64,000 nucleotides of DNA, from assembly GCF_044792555.1 (NCBI RefSeq), contig NZ_CP126238.1:62001-126000 (forward strand). Reading direction: 5' to 3'. The position numbers and the translations under genes were made by a program. Numbering within the stretch: the stretch's first letter is position 1; each line of letters starts with the position of its first letter. Shown here piece after piece: positions 40,896-49,155 of the stretch. The notes below the pieces were generated by a model. It saw only the letters and a program-made list of their open reading frames with translations, made no database searches and was not told the DNA's origin. This stretch comes from Alicycliphilus denitrificans_A (GTDB lineage: Bacteria; Pseudomonadota; Gammaproteobacteria; Burkholderiales; Burkholderiaceae_C).

Positions 40896-43715
40896 ATGCC
40901 GCCTGAGCGTTTTAGTGTGTTTGACGCCGTCTGGGACTGGGATCGCATGAGCGACATCAGCGAGCGCCGCCGTATCGAGGCCAAGCTGCTGCGCCTGAGC
41001 CGTGTCCAGGGCATGCGCAATGCCTGCAGCGAAACGCTGCTGCGCGCCGGCAGCGAGGCCGAGCTGCTGCACGCCGTCTGCAAGCTGGGCCTGGACGTGG
41101 GCGGCTTCCGCATGGGCTGGGTGGGCATGGCACGCGACGATGCCGCCAGGCGCATCGACATCGTGGCCTGCGCCGGCAGCATGGACGGCTATATCGAGAA
41201 CCTGCAGCTGAGCTGGTCCGCGCAGGAGGAGGGCGGCCGCGGCCCGGCCGGGGTTTGCGTGCGCAGCGGGCGCACGGTGGTGGTGCGCGACCTGCGCCAC
41301 AGCGCCGTCTACCAGGATCAGGCACAGCGCCTGGCCGGCCTGGGCTGCCACGCCATCATGTGCCTGCCGCTGCGCAACGCCCGCGCCACCTTCGGGCTGC
41401 TGTGCCTGTATGCACCCGAGGTCTTGCACCTGGACCCGCAGGAGTTGCAGTTGCTCGAGTCCATGGCCTCGGATCTGGCCTATGGCATAGGGGACCTGCG
41501 CGCACGCGCCGAGCAGCAACTGCTGCAGGCCAGCATGGTCAAGGTGGCCACGGCGGTTTCCGCCGAAACCGGTGCCACGTTTTTCCAGCATCTGGCGCAC
41601 CACATGGCGGACGCGCTCTCGGCGCAGGTGGCCTGCGTGGTGCGGCTGCTGCCCCCCGTGGAGGGCCAGCCCCTGCGCGCCGTGACGCTGTCGCATGTCT
41701 GCGATGGCATCGCACAGCCCCCGCATGAATACATCCTTGAGGGCACGCCCAGCGCACGGTTGCTGACGCAGGAGGCGCTGGTGATCGGCGATCGCCTGGG
41801 GGAGCTGTTTCCCCAGGACGAGGTGCTGCTGCGCTCCAGGGTCCGCAGCTATGCCGGCCGGCAGCTCACGGGCAGCGACGGCAGCCCCATGGGCATGATC
41901 CTGGTGATGTTCCACGCGCCGCTGCAGCAGGTTCAGTTCGTCGACAGCGCGCTGCAGATCTTCGCGGCGCGTGCCGCGACCGAGCTGCAGCGCCAGATGG
42001 ACGACCTGCGCATACGCCAGCAGGCCTCGCTGCTGGACAAGGCGCGCGACGCCATCATCGTGCGCGACCTCGAGCACCGCATCACGTTCTGGAATGCAGG
42101 CGCCGAGCGCATGTACGGCTGGAGCCGCGGGCAGGCGCTGGGCCGCAGCATCATCGAGCTGCTGGACCAGGATCCGCAGGTCTTTCTGCATGCCACCGAG
42201 CAGGTCCTGCGCCAGGGCGAGTGGAGCGGCGAGCTGCAGCAATCGACCCAGGATGGCCGGACCCTGGATGTCGAAGGCCACTGGACCCTGGTGCACAACG
42301 ACGCGGGCGAGGTCGAATCCATCCTGGCCATCAACTCCGACATCGGCCCACGCAAGGCGAACGAGCGCGAGATCCAGCGCCTGGCCTACTTCGACGCGCT
42401 CACCGGCCTGCCCAACCGCGCGCAGTTCATGCAGCGCATGGGCCAGGCGCTGGCCACGGCGCAGCGCCAGTGCCAGGGCGGGGCGCTGCTGTTCATCGAC
42501 CTGGACAACTTCAAGACCCTGAATGACACCCTGGGCCACGACCAGGGCGACCTGCTGCTGCGCAGCGTGGCCCAGCGCCTGAGCGGCTGCGTGCGCAGCG
42601 TGGACCTGGTGGCACGCCTGGGAGGAGACGAGTTCGTGGTGCTGCTCGAGCAGATCGGCGCCCAGCCCCTGACCCTGGCCGAACATGCCCACAAGGTGGG
42701 CGAAAAAATACTCAGCGTGCTGTCCCAGCCCTACGCGCTGTCGGGCCACCAGTACCGCAGCACGCCCAGCATCGGCCTGGCCCTGTTCGACGGCACGCCC
42801 ACCACCGTGGGCGAGTTGCTGAAGCACGCCGATCTGGCCATGTACCAGGCGAAGATGGCCGGGCGCAGCACGCTGCGCTTTTTCGACCCAGGCATGCAGC
42901 AGGCCGTCGATGCCCATGCGGCGCTGGAGGCCGACCTGCGCGCCGCGCTGGCGCAGCAGGAGTTCTCGCTGCACTACCAGCCGCAGGTCAACGCCCGCGG
43001 CCAGATCCTTGGCGTGGAGGCGCTGCTGCGCTGGTCCCACCCGCAGCGCGGCATGGTCGCGCCCGCGCAGTTCATTCCCGCGGCCGAGGAGAGCGGCCTG
43101 ATCCTGCCGCTCGGGCGCTGGGTGCTGCACCAGGCCTGCGCGCTGCTCGCCGCCTGGCAGGAAACGCCCGCGCTGGCCGGGCTGAGCATGGCGGTGAACG
43201 TGAGCGCACGGCAGTTCCGCGATGCCGGCTTCGTGGACGACGTGGCGCGCGTTCTGGCCGTCACCGGCGCGCCGGCGGCGCAGCTCAGGCTTGAGCTCAC
43301 GGAAAGCCTGCCGGTGCAGGACATGGAGGCCACCATTGCCACCATGCAGGCATTGCACGCGCATGGCGTGGGCTTTGCGCTGGACGACTTCGGCACGGGC
43401 TATTCCTCGCTGTCCAACCTCAAACGCATGCCCGTGGCGCAGCTCAAGATCGACCGGAGCTTCGTGCGCGACCTGCTCAGCGATCCCAACGACGAAGCCA
43501 TCGTGCGCACCATCGTCGCCCTGGCCGCAAGCCTGGGCCTGGGGGTCATCGCCGAGGGCGTGGAAACCCAGGAGCAGTGCGACTCGCTGGCCCAGGTCGG
43601 CTGCCTGGTCTACCAGGGCTATTTCTTCAGCCGCCCGCTGGCAGCCGAGCCGCTGCAGCAGCTGCTGCTGGCGCACCACGGCCCGGCAGGTTCAGCGCCA
43701 TCATCCGGCGGTTGA
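40896..43715 (+). CDS. Cytoplasmic GAF-GAF-PAS-GGDEF-EAL cyclic-di-GMP protein
   Basis: 939 residues without transmembrane helices. Two GAF-like regions (about 40-200 and 205-365), a PAS domain (375-495), GGDEF (500-660; loop GGDEF at 576-580 with an RSVD inhibition site five residues earlier) and EAL (680-925; EALLRW at 708-713, DDFGTGYSSL). Both catalytic sets look intact. The first 38 residues end in SDISERRRIEAKLLRLSRVQ, which is how a PAS domain's C-terminal linker reads, so the protein seems to have lost an upstream PAS module. The ATG at 40896 was preferred to a GTG at 40884 because GGAG then lies at a workable distance. Confidence 0.92.
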   Translation: MPPERFSVFDAVWDWDRMSDISERRRIEAKLLRLSRVQGMRNACSETLLRAGSEAELLHAVCKLGLDVGGFRMGWVGMARDDAARRIDIVACAGSMDGYIENLQLSWSAQEEGGRGPAGVCVRSGRTVVVRDLRHSAVYQDQAQRLAGLGCHAIMCLPLRNARATFGLLCLYAPEVLHLDPQELQLLESMASDLAYGIGDLRARAEQQLLQASMVKVATAVSAETGATFFQHLAHHMADALSAQVACVVRLLPPVEGQPLRAVTLSHVCDGIAQPPHEYILEGTPSARLLTQEALVIGDRLGELFPQDEVLLRSRVRSYAGRQLTGSDGSPMGMILVMFHAPLQQVQFVDSALQIFAARAATELQRQMDDLRIRQQASLLDKARDAIIVRDLEHRITFWNAGAERMYGWSRGQALGRSIIELLDQDPQVFLHATEQVLRQGEWSGELQQSTQDGRTLDVEGHWTLVHNDAGEVESILAINSDIGPRKANEREIQRLAYFDALTGLPNRAQFMQRMGQALATAQRQCQGGALLFIDLDNFKTLNDTLGHDQGDLLLRSVAQRLSGCVRSVDLVARLGGDEFVVLLEQIGAQPLTLAEHAHKVGEKILSVLSQPYALSGHQYRSTPSIGLALFDGTPTTVGELLKHADLAMYQAKMAGRSTLRFFDPGMQQAVDAHAALEADLRAALAQQEFSLHYQPQVNARGQILGVEALLRWSHPQRGMVAPAQFIPAAEESGLILPLGRWVLHQACALLAAWQETPALAGLSMAVNVSARQFRDAGFVDDVARVLAVTGAPAAQLRLELTESLPVQDMEATIATMQALHAHGVGFALDDFGTGYSSLSNLKRMPVAQLKIDRSFVRDLLSDPNDEAIVRTIVALAASLGLGVIAEGVETQEQCDSLAQVGCLVYQGYFFSRPLAAEPLQQLLLAHHGPAGSAPSSGG

Positions 43716-43740
43716 CCGCTGCCCGATGGATGATTAGGGA

Positions 43741-43800
43741 TAAAAAATACCTTTAACGCTTACCAGTAAAGCGTCATAAGCTATTTAATAAATAGCTAAC
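43741..43800. repeat. Intergenic repeat, copy 9
   Basis: TTTAACGCTTACCAGTAAAG, then CATAAGCTATTTAATAAATA and GCTAA, a diverged copy between two convergent genes. Confidence 0.65.
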
Positions 43801-44481
43801 TCAGGCATCCTCGCTGCGCACGAAAGACTCCAGCCCATTGACCATGCGCGCCAGCTGCGGGCCGATTTCCTGCTCCAGCAGCAGGTGCGGAAACTTGCTG
43901 GCCGAGCCCCCGGCATTGAAGGTGATCACCCGTCCATCGGGCTGGCGGATGGCCGCGCCCACGCCGGCGATGTCCGTCTGCCAGTCGCGCGGCTCCATCA
44001 CGGCCAGCAGCGCATGGCCCATGGCCGTCTCCGCAATCGGGATGCGCGATCCCAGGTCCAGTCCCAGCGACAGCGGCGCGCCCGAGCGGCAGTTCTCCAC
44101 ATACAGCACCGACAGGCCATTGCGGATGCCCAGCGACACCGAGATGTCGTAGCGGTCGGCCAAGTCCTGCATGTACGGGCGCGCGATGCGCCGCAGCTTG
44201 AGGTTGGACACCATGGTGATGCCCAGCGCCGCCAGGCCGTCGCCCAGCGCGTACTTGCCGCTCTCGCGCGAATGGCGCAGGTAGCCGAGCACGCACAGCG
44301 TGTAGGCCAGGCGCACCACCGTCGGCTTGAGCAGGCCGGTGCGCGCCGCGATCTCGGCGTTGCTCAGCCATTTCTCATCCACCTGGAAGCAGGCCAGCAA
44401 CTCCAGCCCGCGCGCCAGCGCGGTCACGAAGCGGCGGCTGTCCGCGCCCTCGTCAAAGTCAATCTGGCGGGTTCGCGCCAT
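43801..44481 (-). CDS. IclR-family regulator with internal deletion
   Basis: 226 residues. The winged helix part is normal (about 25-85: FVTALARGLELLACF, NAEIAARTGLLKPTVVRL), and the effector domain starts normally (LADRYDISVSLGIRN, IAETAMGHALLAV). Directly after MEPR it jumps to DWQTDIAGVGAAIRQPDGRV, whereas IclR proteins normally have roughly 45 residues between these blocks. An in-frame deletion around 43990 is therefore likely, and the effector pocket would be disturbed. The frame itself is open to a normal C-terminus. The start lies against a truncated Bug gene on the other strand, and there is no intact promoter region between them. Confidence 0.82.
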   Translation of the reverse strand: MARTRQIDFDEGADSRRFVTALARGLELLACFQVDEKWLSNAEIAARTGLLKPTVVRLAYTLCVLGYLRHSRESGKYALGDGLAALGITMVSNLKLRRIARPYMQDLADRYDISVSLGIRNGLSVLYVENCRSGAPLSLGLDLGSRIPIAETAMGHALLAVMEPRDWQTDIAGVGAAIRQPDGRVITFNAGGSASKFPHLLLEQEIGPQLARMVNGLESFVRSEDA

Positions 44482-44926
44482 GCAGGCGGGCGTGACGCTG
44501 AACCACATTCCCTACAAGGGCAACTCCGAATCGCTGCAGGCGGTGCTGGGCGGGCATGTGATGTCGATCGCCGACACGCCCGGCTGGGCGCCGTATGTGG
44601 AGCAGGGCAAGCTGCGCCTGCTGTCGGTCTGGGGGGACAAGCGCTCGGCCAGGTTCCCGAATGTGCCCACGCTCAAGGAATCGGGCATCAACCTGGTGCA
44701 GACCTCGCCGTTCGGCCTGGTGCTGCCCAAGGGCACGGATCCGAAGATCGCCCAGGTGCTGCACGACGCCTTCAAGAAGGCCATGGAGATGCCCAACTAC
44801 AAGGAGTCGCTGGCGAAGTTCGATATGGACACCTACTACATGGACAGCGCCACCTACAAGCAGTACGCGCTGGACACCATGAAAACGGAGAAGGTGATCA
44901 TCGACAAGCTCGGCCTGGGCAAGTAA
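44482..44926 (+). pseudogene. C-terminal half of a Bug/TctC-family binding protein
   Basis: From about 44482 the plus strand reads QAGVTLNHIPYKGNSESLQA, then GGHVMSIADTPGWAPYVEQG and FPNVPTLKESG through to KVIIDKLGLGK and stop: the last roughly 147 residues of a Bug protein. The signal peptide and first domain are gone, replaced by the start of the divergent IclR gene. An open frame continues upstream to 44327 but that part is antisense to IclR. The two were probably a normal divergent regulator/receptor pair before a deletion. Confidence 0.88.
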
Positions 44927-44963
44927 GCCCCGGCAGCACAGGCTGATTTTCAGGTTAAAAAAG

Positions 44964-45006
44964 GCGGTTGGCGCTTGTATATCAAGCGCCAACCGCTATT
45001 TTTTTT
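44964..45006. terminator. Strong terminator hairpin (repeat-family arms, copy 10)
   Basis: GCGGTTGGCGCTTG (44964-44977), loop TATAT, CAAGCGCCAACCGC (44983-44996): a perfect 14-bp stem followed by TATTTTTTTT; an A run precedes it, so it can work in both directions. The GGCGCTTG/CAAGCGCC core ties it to the intergenic repeat family. It shields the origin-like module downstream from transcription. Confidence 0.85.
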
Positions 45007-45050
45007 GAAGCATTCGCCCCGACCGTTGGCCTTACTCGCTCCGGTCACTG

Positions 45051-45276
45051 GTTATTTATTGATAGTTCTATATCTTCATAGTGGTAGTAGTAGAGCCGCC
45101 TGCCTGGCTGTGGACAAGGGTCTTTTCCTGAATGCCGGCGCGCACTTGCGCGGCTGCAAAGCCTGTGCCCCGGCGGGGGTGCAAGCGAGACAGGTAATGG
45201 GTACAACTGTGCGCGGCGGCTGTCCGCTGTGGACAACGCAGGACTTGCCCGCGCAGCGTCCCCAGGATTGTCCACA
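45051..45276 (+). other. Origin-like module A: AT-rich stretch, DnaA-trio run, three DnaA-box-like 9-mers
   Basis: GTTATTTATTGA and A/T-rich DNA (45051-45078) lead into TAG-TGG-TAG-TAG-TAG (45079-45093), a 15-bp G/C-rich spacer, then 9-mers TGTGGACAA (45109-45117), TGTGGACAA (45228-45236) and TTGTCCACA (45268-45276), each one mismatch from the DnaA box TTATCCACA. A weaker TGGGTACAA lies at 45198. Trinucleotides read 3'-GAT-5' away from the first box, the polarity of the DnaA-trio in bacterial origins. No gene lies in the 368-bp gap 44927-45294. The same elements at the same distances recur at 49156-49381. Confidence 0.6.
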
Positions 45277-45294
45277 GCAACGCTCTGCCCAGGC

Positions 45295-45888
45295 TCAGAA
45301 ATGCAGGGCGTAGCGCAGCTGCACGAACTGCGCGCCTGGATTGGGCTGTTTGATGCTGGCGTTGGAGACATGCTGCAGCCGCAGCAGCAGCTCGTGCCGG
45401 CGCTGCGCCCCCAGGTTGATCCCCAGGCCCAGGTGCGAGGCAAAGTTGAAGCGCGTGCTGAATTCCTCTTCCCCCGCGGGGCGATAGCGCTGGCTGGCCA
45501 GGGTGGCACCTATGCCGGCCTCCCAGAACCAGGCGGCACGGCCCTGGTCGGGCCGCAGGCGCACCGTGGGCGTGACGCCCAGCACCAGGCTGCTGTCATG
45601 GCCGGCGGCGCCGTGGAATGACCAGCGGCTCAGGTACATGTCCCAATGCCCGCTCAGCTCGCCGCCCCACAGCGGCATGCGCCACCGGCCCCAGGGCAGG
45701 GTGATGCCTGCGGTCACGGCATCGGTGTTGTGCTGCGCCCTGCCGGCCTGCAGGTAGATGCTGGAGGCATGCGACAAATCCCCCGCGGCCTGCTGGGCGC
45801 AGACGGGGATGCTGGCAAACAGGCCGGCAGCCAAGACGTACGGGTAGCGTTGGCTGTGGCCTGTGCGAGAGGGAAAGAGGTGGCACAT
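45295..45888 (-). CDS. pagL: PagL-type lipid A 3-O-deacylase
   Basis: 197 residues: signal peptide (YVLAAGLFASIPVCAQQA) followed by an outer-membrane beta-barrel. The C-terminal segment LQHVSNASIKQPNPG contains the His-x-Ser-Asn-Ala block with the catalytic His and Ser of PagL. The family removes the 3-linked acyl chain from lipid A at the cell surface, altering recognition and envelope properties. Its stop is only about 20 bp from the last DnaA-box-like site of module A. The next gene (Spy/CpxP-like) lies upstream on the same strand; both concern the envelope. Confidence 0.88.
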   Translation of the reverse strand: MCHLFPSRTGHSQRYPYVLAAGLFASIPVCAQQAAGDLSHASSIYLQAGRAQHNTDAVTAGITLPWGRWRMPLWGGELSGHWDMYLSRWSFHGAAGHDSSLVLGVTPTVRLRPDQGRAAWFWEAGIGATLASQRYRPAGEEEFSTRFNFASHLGLGINLGAQRRHELLLRLQHVSNASIKQPNPGAQFVQLRYALHF

Positions 45889-45992
45889 GATGTTGATTCG
45901 TTAGTTTTTGCATGGAAAACGTAACGAATGTAGGACTTCCTCGTCCCCCCACCTTGTAGGCCAGGGCCGCAGCATGCGGCCTGGCCTTGGCC

Positions 45993-46568
45993 TCATTTCG
46001 CTGCCGGTGCGCCGGGTTCGGCGCCAGGACCATAGCCATAGCCATGGTGATAGTGGTGGTGGTGGTGCATGCCCCGGCCCTGCTTGGCGCCGCGCGGGCC
46101 ATACCCATACATGCGTGCGCCTTCGGCGTCGAAGATCTTTTGCTGCTCCGCCGTCAGCTGGGCATAAAAGCCCTTCACGGCATCGCCGCGTCTATCCATC
46201 TCGGCATCGCGCTGTGCGCGCATGGCGCGCATGCGGTCGATGCGCTCGGGCGTGCTCAGCTTGTCCATGCCCTGCATGTCCAGGCGGGCCTGCGTGCCGG
46301 GCTTCATGGACTGCACCAAGCTGTTCCAGGCCGGCTCCTGCGCGGGCGTGAGCTGCAGCTTTTGCTTGAAGGCCTCGGCGCGCTTGAGCATGTATTGCTC
46401 GCGCTGCTCGGGCGTCATGGAGCGCATTCGTGGGCGCTGGGCTTGCTCGGCCATGGGGCCGGGGCCTGCGCCGGGACCGGGCTGGGCAAAGGCAGGGGCG
46501 GCAAGGCCGGCGAGGGCCGCCACCAGGGCGGTGCAGGCCAGGCGTTGGGTGAGGTGCAGACGGGTCAT
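45993..46568 (-). CDS. Spy/CpxP-family periplasmic LTxxQ protein
   Basis: 191 residues with a signal peptide (ACTALVAALAGLAAPAFAQ) and two LTxxQ motifs, LTPAQ and LTAEQ, that define the Spy/CpxP fold, a helical cradle chaperone or stress modulator in the periplasm. The C-terminal tail carries a His run (HHHHHYHH) followed by GYGYG, suggesting metal binding. AAGGAAC upstream fixes the ATG at 46568. It precedes pagL on the same strand with 104 bp between them. Confidence 0.88.
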   Translation of the reverse strand: MTRLHLTQRLACTALVAALAGLAAPAFAQPGPGAGPGPMAEQAQRPRMRSMTPEQREQYMLKRAEAFKQKLQLTPAQEPAWNSLVQSMKPGTQARLDMQGMDKLSTPERIDRMRAMRAQRDAEMDRRGDAVKGFYAQLTAEQQKIFDAEGARMYGYGPRGAKQGRGMHHHHHYHHGYGYGPGAEPGAPAAK

Positions 46569-46704
46569 GCTGGGTTCCTTTCTTGCGTGACAGTGACCAT
46601 GGAGGCCAATGTGCTGCATGCGTGTATCGCCGCCATGTTGGAACGCTGCGCCTGTGTAAAGTTCTGCCAGTCCATGCCGAACGTCGCTTCGCATGCCGGC
46701 TGCA

Positions 46705-46765
46705 TTTTTAGTAAAAAAATACGCCTCCAGCGCTCTACCATCAAGCGCTGACAGCTATCAAAACA
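46705..46765. repeat. Intergenic repeat, copy 11
   Basis: AAAAAATACGCCTCCAGCGC, then ATCAAGCGCTGACAGCTATC: a clear family copy in the divergent gap between the Spy-like gene and rdgC. Confidence 0.7.
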
Positions 46766-46777
46766 GGGAATTTCCAA

Positions 46778-47743
46778 GTGTTCAAGAACCTCATCGTCTA
46801 CCGCATTGCCCCCGGCTGGCAGGCCGATCTGACCGCGCTGGAAGAGGCGCTGGCCAAGACGCCGTTCCAGGAATGCGGCGCCACGCAGGAGAAGTCCAGT
46901 GGCTGGGTGCCGCCGCGCGGCGACGCCCATGGCCTGCTGGCCGAGAGCGTGGGCGGGCAATGGATATTGCGTTTCATGACCGAGGCCAAGCTGCTGCCGG
47001 CCACGGTGCTGGCGCGCAAGGTGAAGGAGAAGGCCGAGCAGATCGAGCGCCAGACCGGCCGCAAGCCCGGCAAGAAGGAAAGCAAGGAGCTCAAGGACGA
47101 GGCCAAGCTGGACCTGCTGCCCATGGCCTTCACCAAGCAGGGCTCGACCTGGGTGTGGATCGACCGCGAGGCCGGCCTGCTGGTGCTGGACACCGGCGCC
47201 CAGGGCCGTGCCGACGAGATCACCAGCCTGCTGGTCGAGCAGCTGCCGGGTCTGTCGCTGGCGCTGCTGGACACGCAGACCAGCGCGCAGACGGCCATGG
47301 CCCTGTGGCTCAAGGAGCAGGAGGCGCCGGCGGGCTTTTCCGTGGACCGCGAATGCGAGCTCAAGGCTGCCGACGAGAGCAAGGCGGTAGTGCGCTACGC
47401 GCGCCACCCGCTGGATATCGAGGAGGTGCAGGCCCACATCCAGGCCGGCAAGCTGCCCACCAAGCTGGCCATGACCTGGGACGAGCGCGTGAGCTTCGTG
47501 CTGACCGAGGGCCTGCAGCTGAAGAAGCTGGCCTTCCTGGACACGGTGTTCGAGGGCCAGGCCCAGGACGATGGCGGCTTCGACGCCGACGTGGCGATCG
47601 CCACGGGCGAGTTAGCCAAGCTGATCCCGGACCTGATAGCGGCGCTGGGCGGGGAAGGGCGCAGCGACATGGGCGCTACCGCACCGGCCGCCACCGCGCT
47701 GCACGCCCCGGCCAGCGGCCCGGACGACGACGCGCCGTTCTAA
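46778..47743 (+). CDS. rdgC: Recombination-associated protein RdgC
   Basis: 321 residues, normal RdgC length. Begins FKNLIVYRIAPGW and keeps FQECGATQEKSSGWVPPRG, ARKVKEKAEQIERQTGRKPG and KLAMTWDERVSFVLTEGLQLKKLAFLD, the conserved blocks of the family. RdgC forms a ring-shaped dimer on double-stranded DNA and tempers RecA. The start is a GTG at 46778. The C-terminal 25 residues are Ala/Pro-rich and acidic (DDDAPF). It sits between the two origin-like modules. Confidence 0.96.
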   Translation: MFKNLIVYRIAPGWQADLTALEEALAKTPFQECGATQEKSSGWVPPRGDAHGLLAESVGGQWILRFMTEAKLLPATVLARKVKEKAEQIERQTGRKPGKKESKELKDEAKLDLLPMAFTKQGSTWVWIDREAGLLVLDTGAQGRADEITSLLVEQLPGLSLALLDTQTSAQTAMALWLKEQEAPAGFSVDRECELKAADESKAVVRYARHPLDIEEVQAHIQAGKLPTKLAMTWDERVSFVLTEGLQLKKLAFLDTVFEGQAQDDGGFDADVAIATGELAKLIPDLIAALGGEGRSDMGATAPAATALHAPASGPDDDAPF

Positions 47744-47779
47744 GCGCCGGCGCGGGCCAGGCCGCTACCATCGAGTTCC

Positions 47780-49033
47780 ATGGCACTCAACTGGGTCTGG
47801 ACGGGTTTCTTCATCGTGGCCTTTGCCACCGCCGTGGCGCGCTGGCTGCTGGGCGAGGCCGGCATCTTCCAGGCGCTGCTGAACGCCCTGTTCGACGGCG
47901 CGCGCGCCGGCTTTGAAATCTCGCTCGGCCTGGCCGGCATCATGGCGCTGTGGCTGGGCCTGATGCGCGTGGGCGAGCAGGCCGGCATGGTGGAGCTGCT
48001 GGCGCGCCTGGCCGGGCCGCTCTTGCGGCGCCTTTTTCCCGGCGTGCCCGCCGGCCACCCGGCCCAGGGCGCGATGACCATGAACATCAGCGCCAACCTG
48101 CTGGGCCTGGACAACGCCGCCACGCCCCTGGGCCTGAAGGCCATGCAGGAACTGCAGGGCCTGAACCGCGAACCCGCCGGTACCGCCAGCAATGCGCAGA
48201 TCATGTTCGTGGTCATGAACACGGCCGGGCTGACCCTGATCCCGACCTCGGTGATTGCCATCCGCCAGAGCGTGGCCCTGAAGCAGGGCCTGGGCGCGGG
48301 CTTCAACGCCGCGGACATCTTCCTGCCCACGCTGCTGGTCACCTTCGCCTCGCTGCTAGCCGGCGTGCTGGCCGTGGCCGTGGCGCAGCGCCTGCCGCTG
48401 TGGCGCGCGCGCCTCTTGCTGCCGCTGCTGGCCGTGGGCGCCCTGCTGGCGGCGGCGGTGGCCGGCCTGGCGCGGCTGCCAGCCGAGCGGGCGGCCCAGG
48501 TGGCGGGCAGCACGGGCGCGGCGGTGATCCTGGGCGTGGTGCTGCTGTTCCTGCTGGCCGGCGCCTGGCGCCGCGTGAACATGTACGACGCCTTCGTCGA
48601 CGGCGCCAAGCAGGGCTTTGGCGTGGCGGTGCAGATCATTCCCTACCTCATCGCCATCCTGGCGGCCATCGGCGTGTTCCGCGCCGCGGGCTGCATGGAC
48701 GCGCTGCTCTCGGCCATAGGCGCGGGCGTGGCGGCGCTGGGCTGGAACACCGACTTCCTGCCCGCCCTGCCCGTGGGGCTGATGAAGGTGCTGTCGGGCG
48801 CGGGCGCGCGCGGCCTGATGATCGACGTGCTGCAGACCCACGGCGTGGACTCCTTCGTCGGGCGCCTGGCGGCCATCATCCAGGGCTCGACCGAGACCAC
48901 CTTCTACGTGCTGGCCGTGTACTTCGGCAGCGTGGGCGTGAAGCACACCCGCCACGCCCTGGCCTGCGCCCTGCTGGCCGATGCCGTGGGCCTGCTGGCG
49001 GCGATTGGCGTGGGCTACGCCATGCTGCGCTGA
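47780..49033 (+). CDS. SpmA-SpmB fusion (nucleoside-recognition-domain membrane protein)
   Basis: 417 residues. The N-terminal half (ISANLLGLDNAATPLGLKAM, then IMFVVMNTAGLTLIPTSVIA) matches SpmA, and the C-terminal half (DAFVDGAKQGFGVAVQIIPY, LMKVLSGAGARGLM, GSTETTFYVLAVYFG) matches SpmB; both contain the Gate/nucleoside-recognition fold and several membrane helices. In spore formers the two are separate and linked to spore-core dehydration; in non-sporulating proteobacteria the fused form is widespread with no known role. Follows rdgC by 36 bp; a strong terminator follows. Confidence 0.9.
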   Translation: MALNWVWTGFFIVAFATAVARWLLGEAGIFQALLNALFDGARAGFEISLGLAGIMALWLGLMRVGEQAGMVELLARLAGPLLRRLFPGVPAGHPAQGAMTMNISANLLGLDNAATPLGLKAMQELQGLNREPAGTASNAQIMFVVMNTAGLTLIPTSVIAIRQSVALKQGLGAGFNAADIFLPTLLVTFASLLAGVLAVAVAQRLPLWRARLLLPLLAVGALLAAAVAGLARLPAERAAQVAGSTGAAVILGVVLLFLLAGAWRRVNMYDAFVDGAKQGFGVAVQIIPYLIAILAAIGVFRAAGCMDALLSAIGAGVAALGWNTDFLPALPVGLMKVLSGAGARGLMIDVLQTHGVDSFVGRLAAIIQGSTETTFYVLAVYFGSVGVKHTRHALACALLADAVGLLAAIGVGYAMLR

Positions 49034-49053
49034 GCCACGGTCTTCCCCTTCAC

Positions 49054-49080
49054 AAAGCGCCCTGTCGGGCGCTTTTTTTT
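49054..49080 (+). terminator. Rho-independent terminator after spmAB-like gene
   Basis: AAAGCGCCC-TGTC-GGGCGCTTT with a following T run to 49080: nine paired bases and a four-base loop. As with module A, it lies just before an origin-like module and would keep transcription out of it. Confidence 0.9.
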
Positions 49081-49155
49081 GTCCCAACGGTCATTACCGG
49101 CCAAAAAAACCATCCAGCGCCAGGGGTTTCAGGCCAGGGCCCGAAGCCGCCGGTT

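Noticed and set aside
40635..43679. Minus-strand open frame of 1014 codons opposite the GAF-GGDEF-EAL gene
   Set aside because: Longest frame in the area but only the shadow of a gene with intact GGDEF and EAL motifs.
44327..44480. N-terminal extension of the Bug fragment on the plus strand
   Set aside because: This part is antisense to the IclR HTH region and has no signal peptide or Bug similarity.
44940..45010. dif/XerCD recombination site near the origin-like modules
   Set aside because: The hairpin there has G/C-rich CGCTTG/CAAGCG arms and a T run; it does not resemble the XerC/XerD half-sites.
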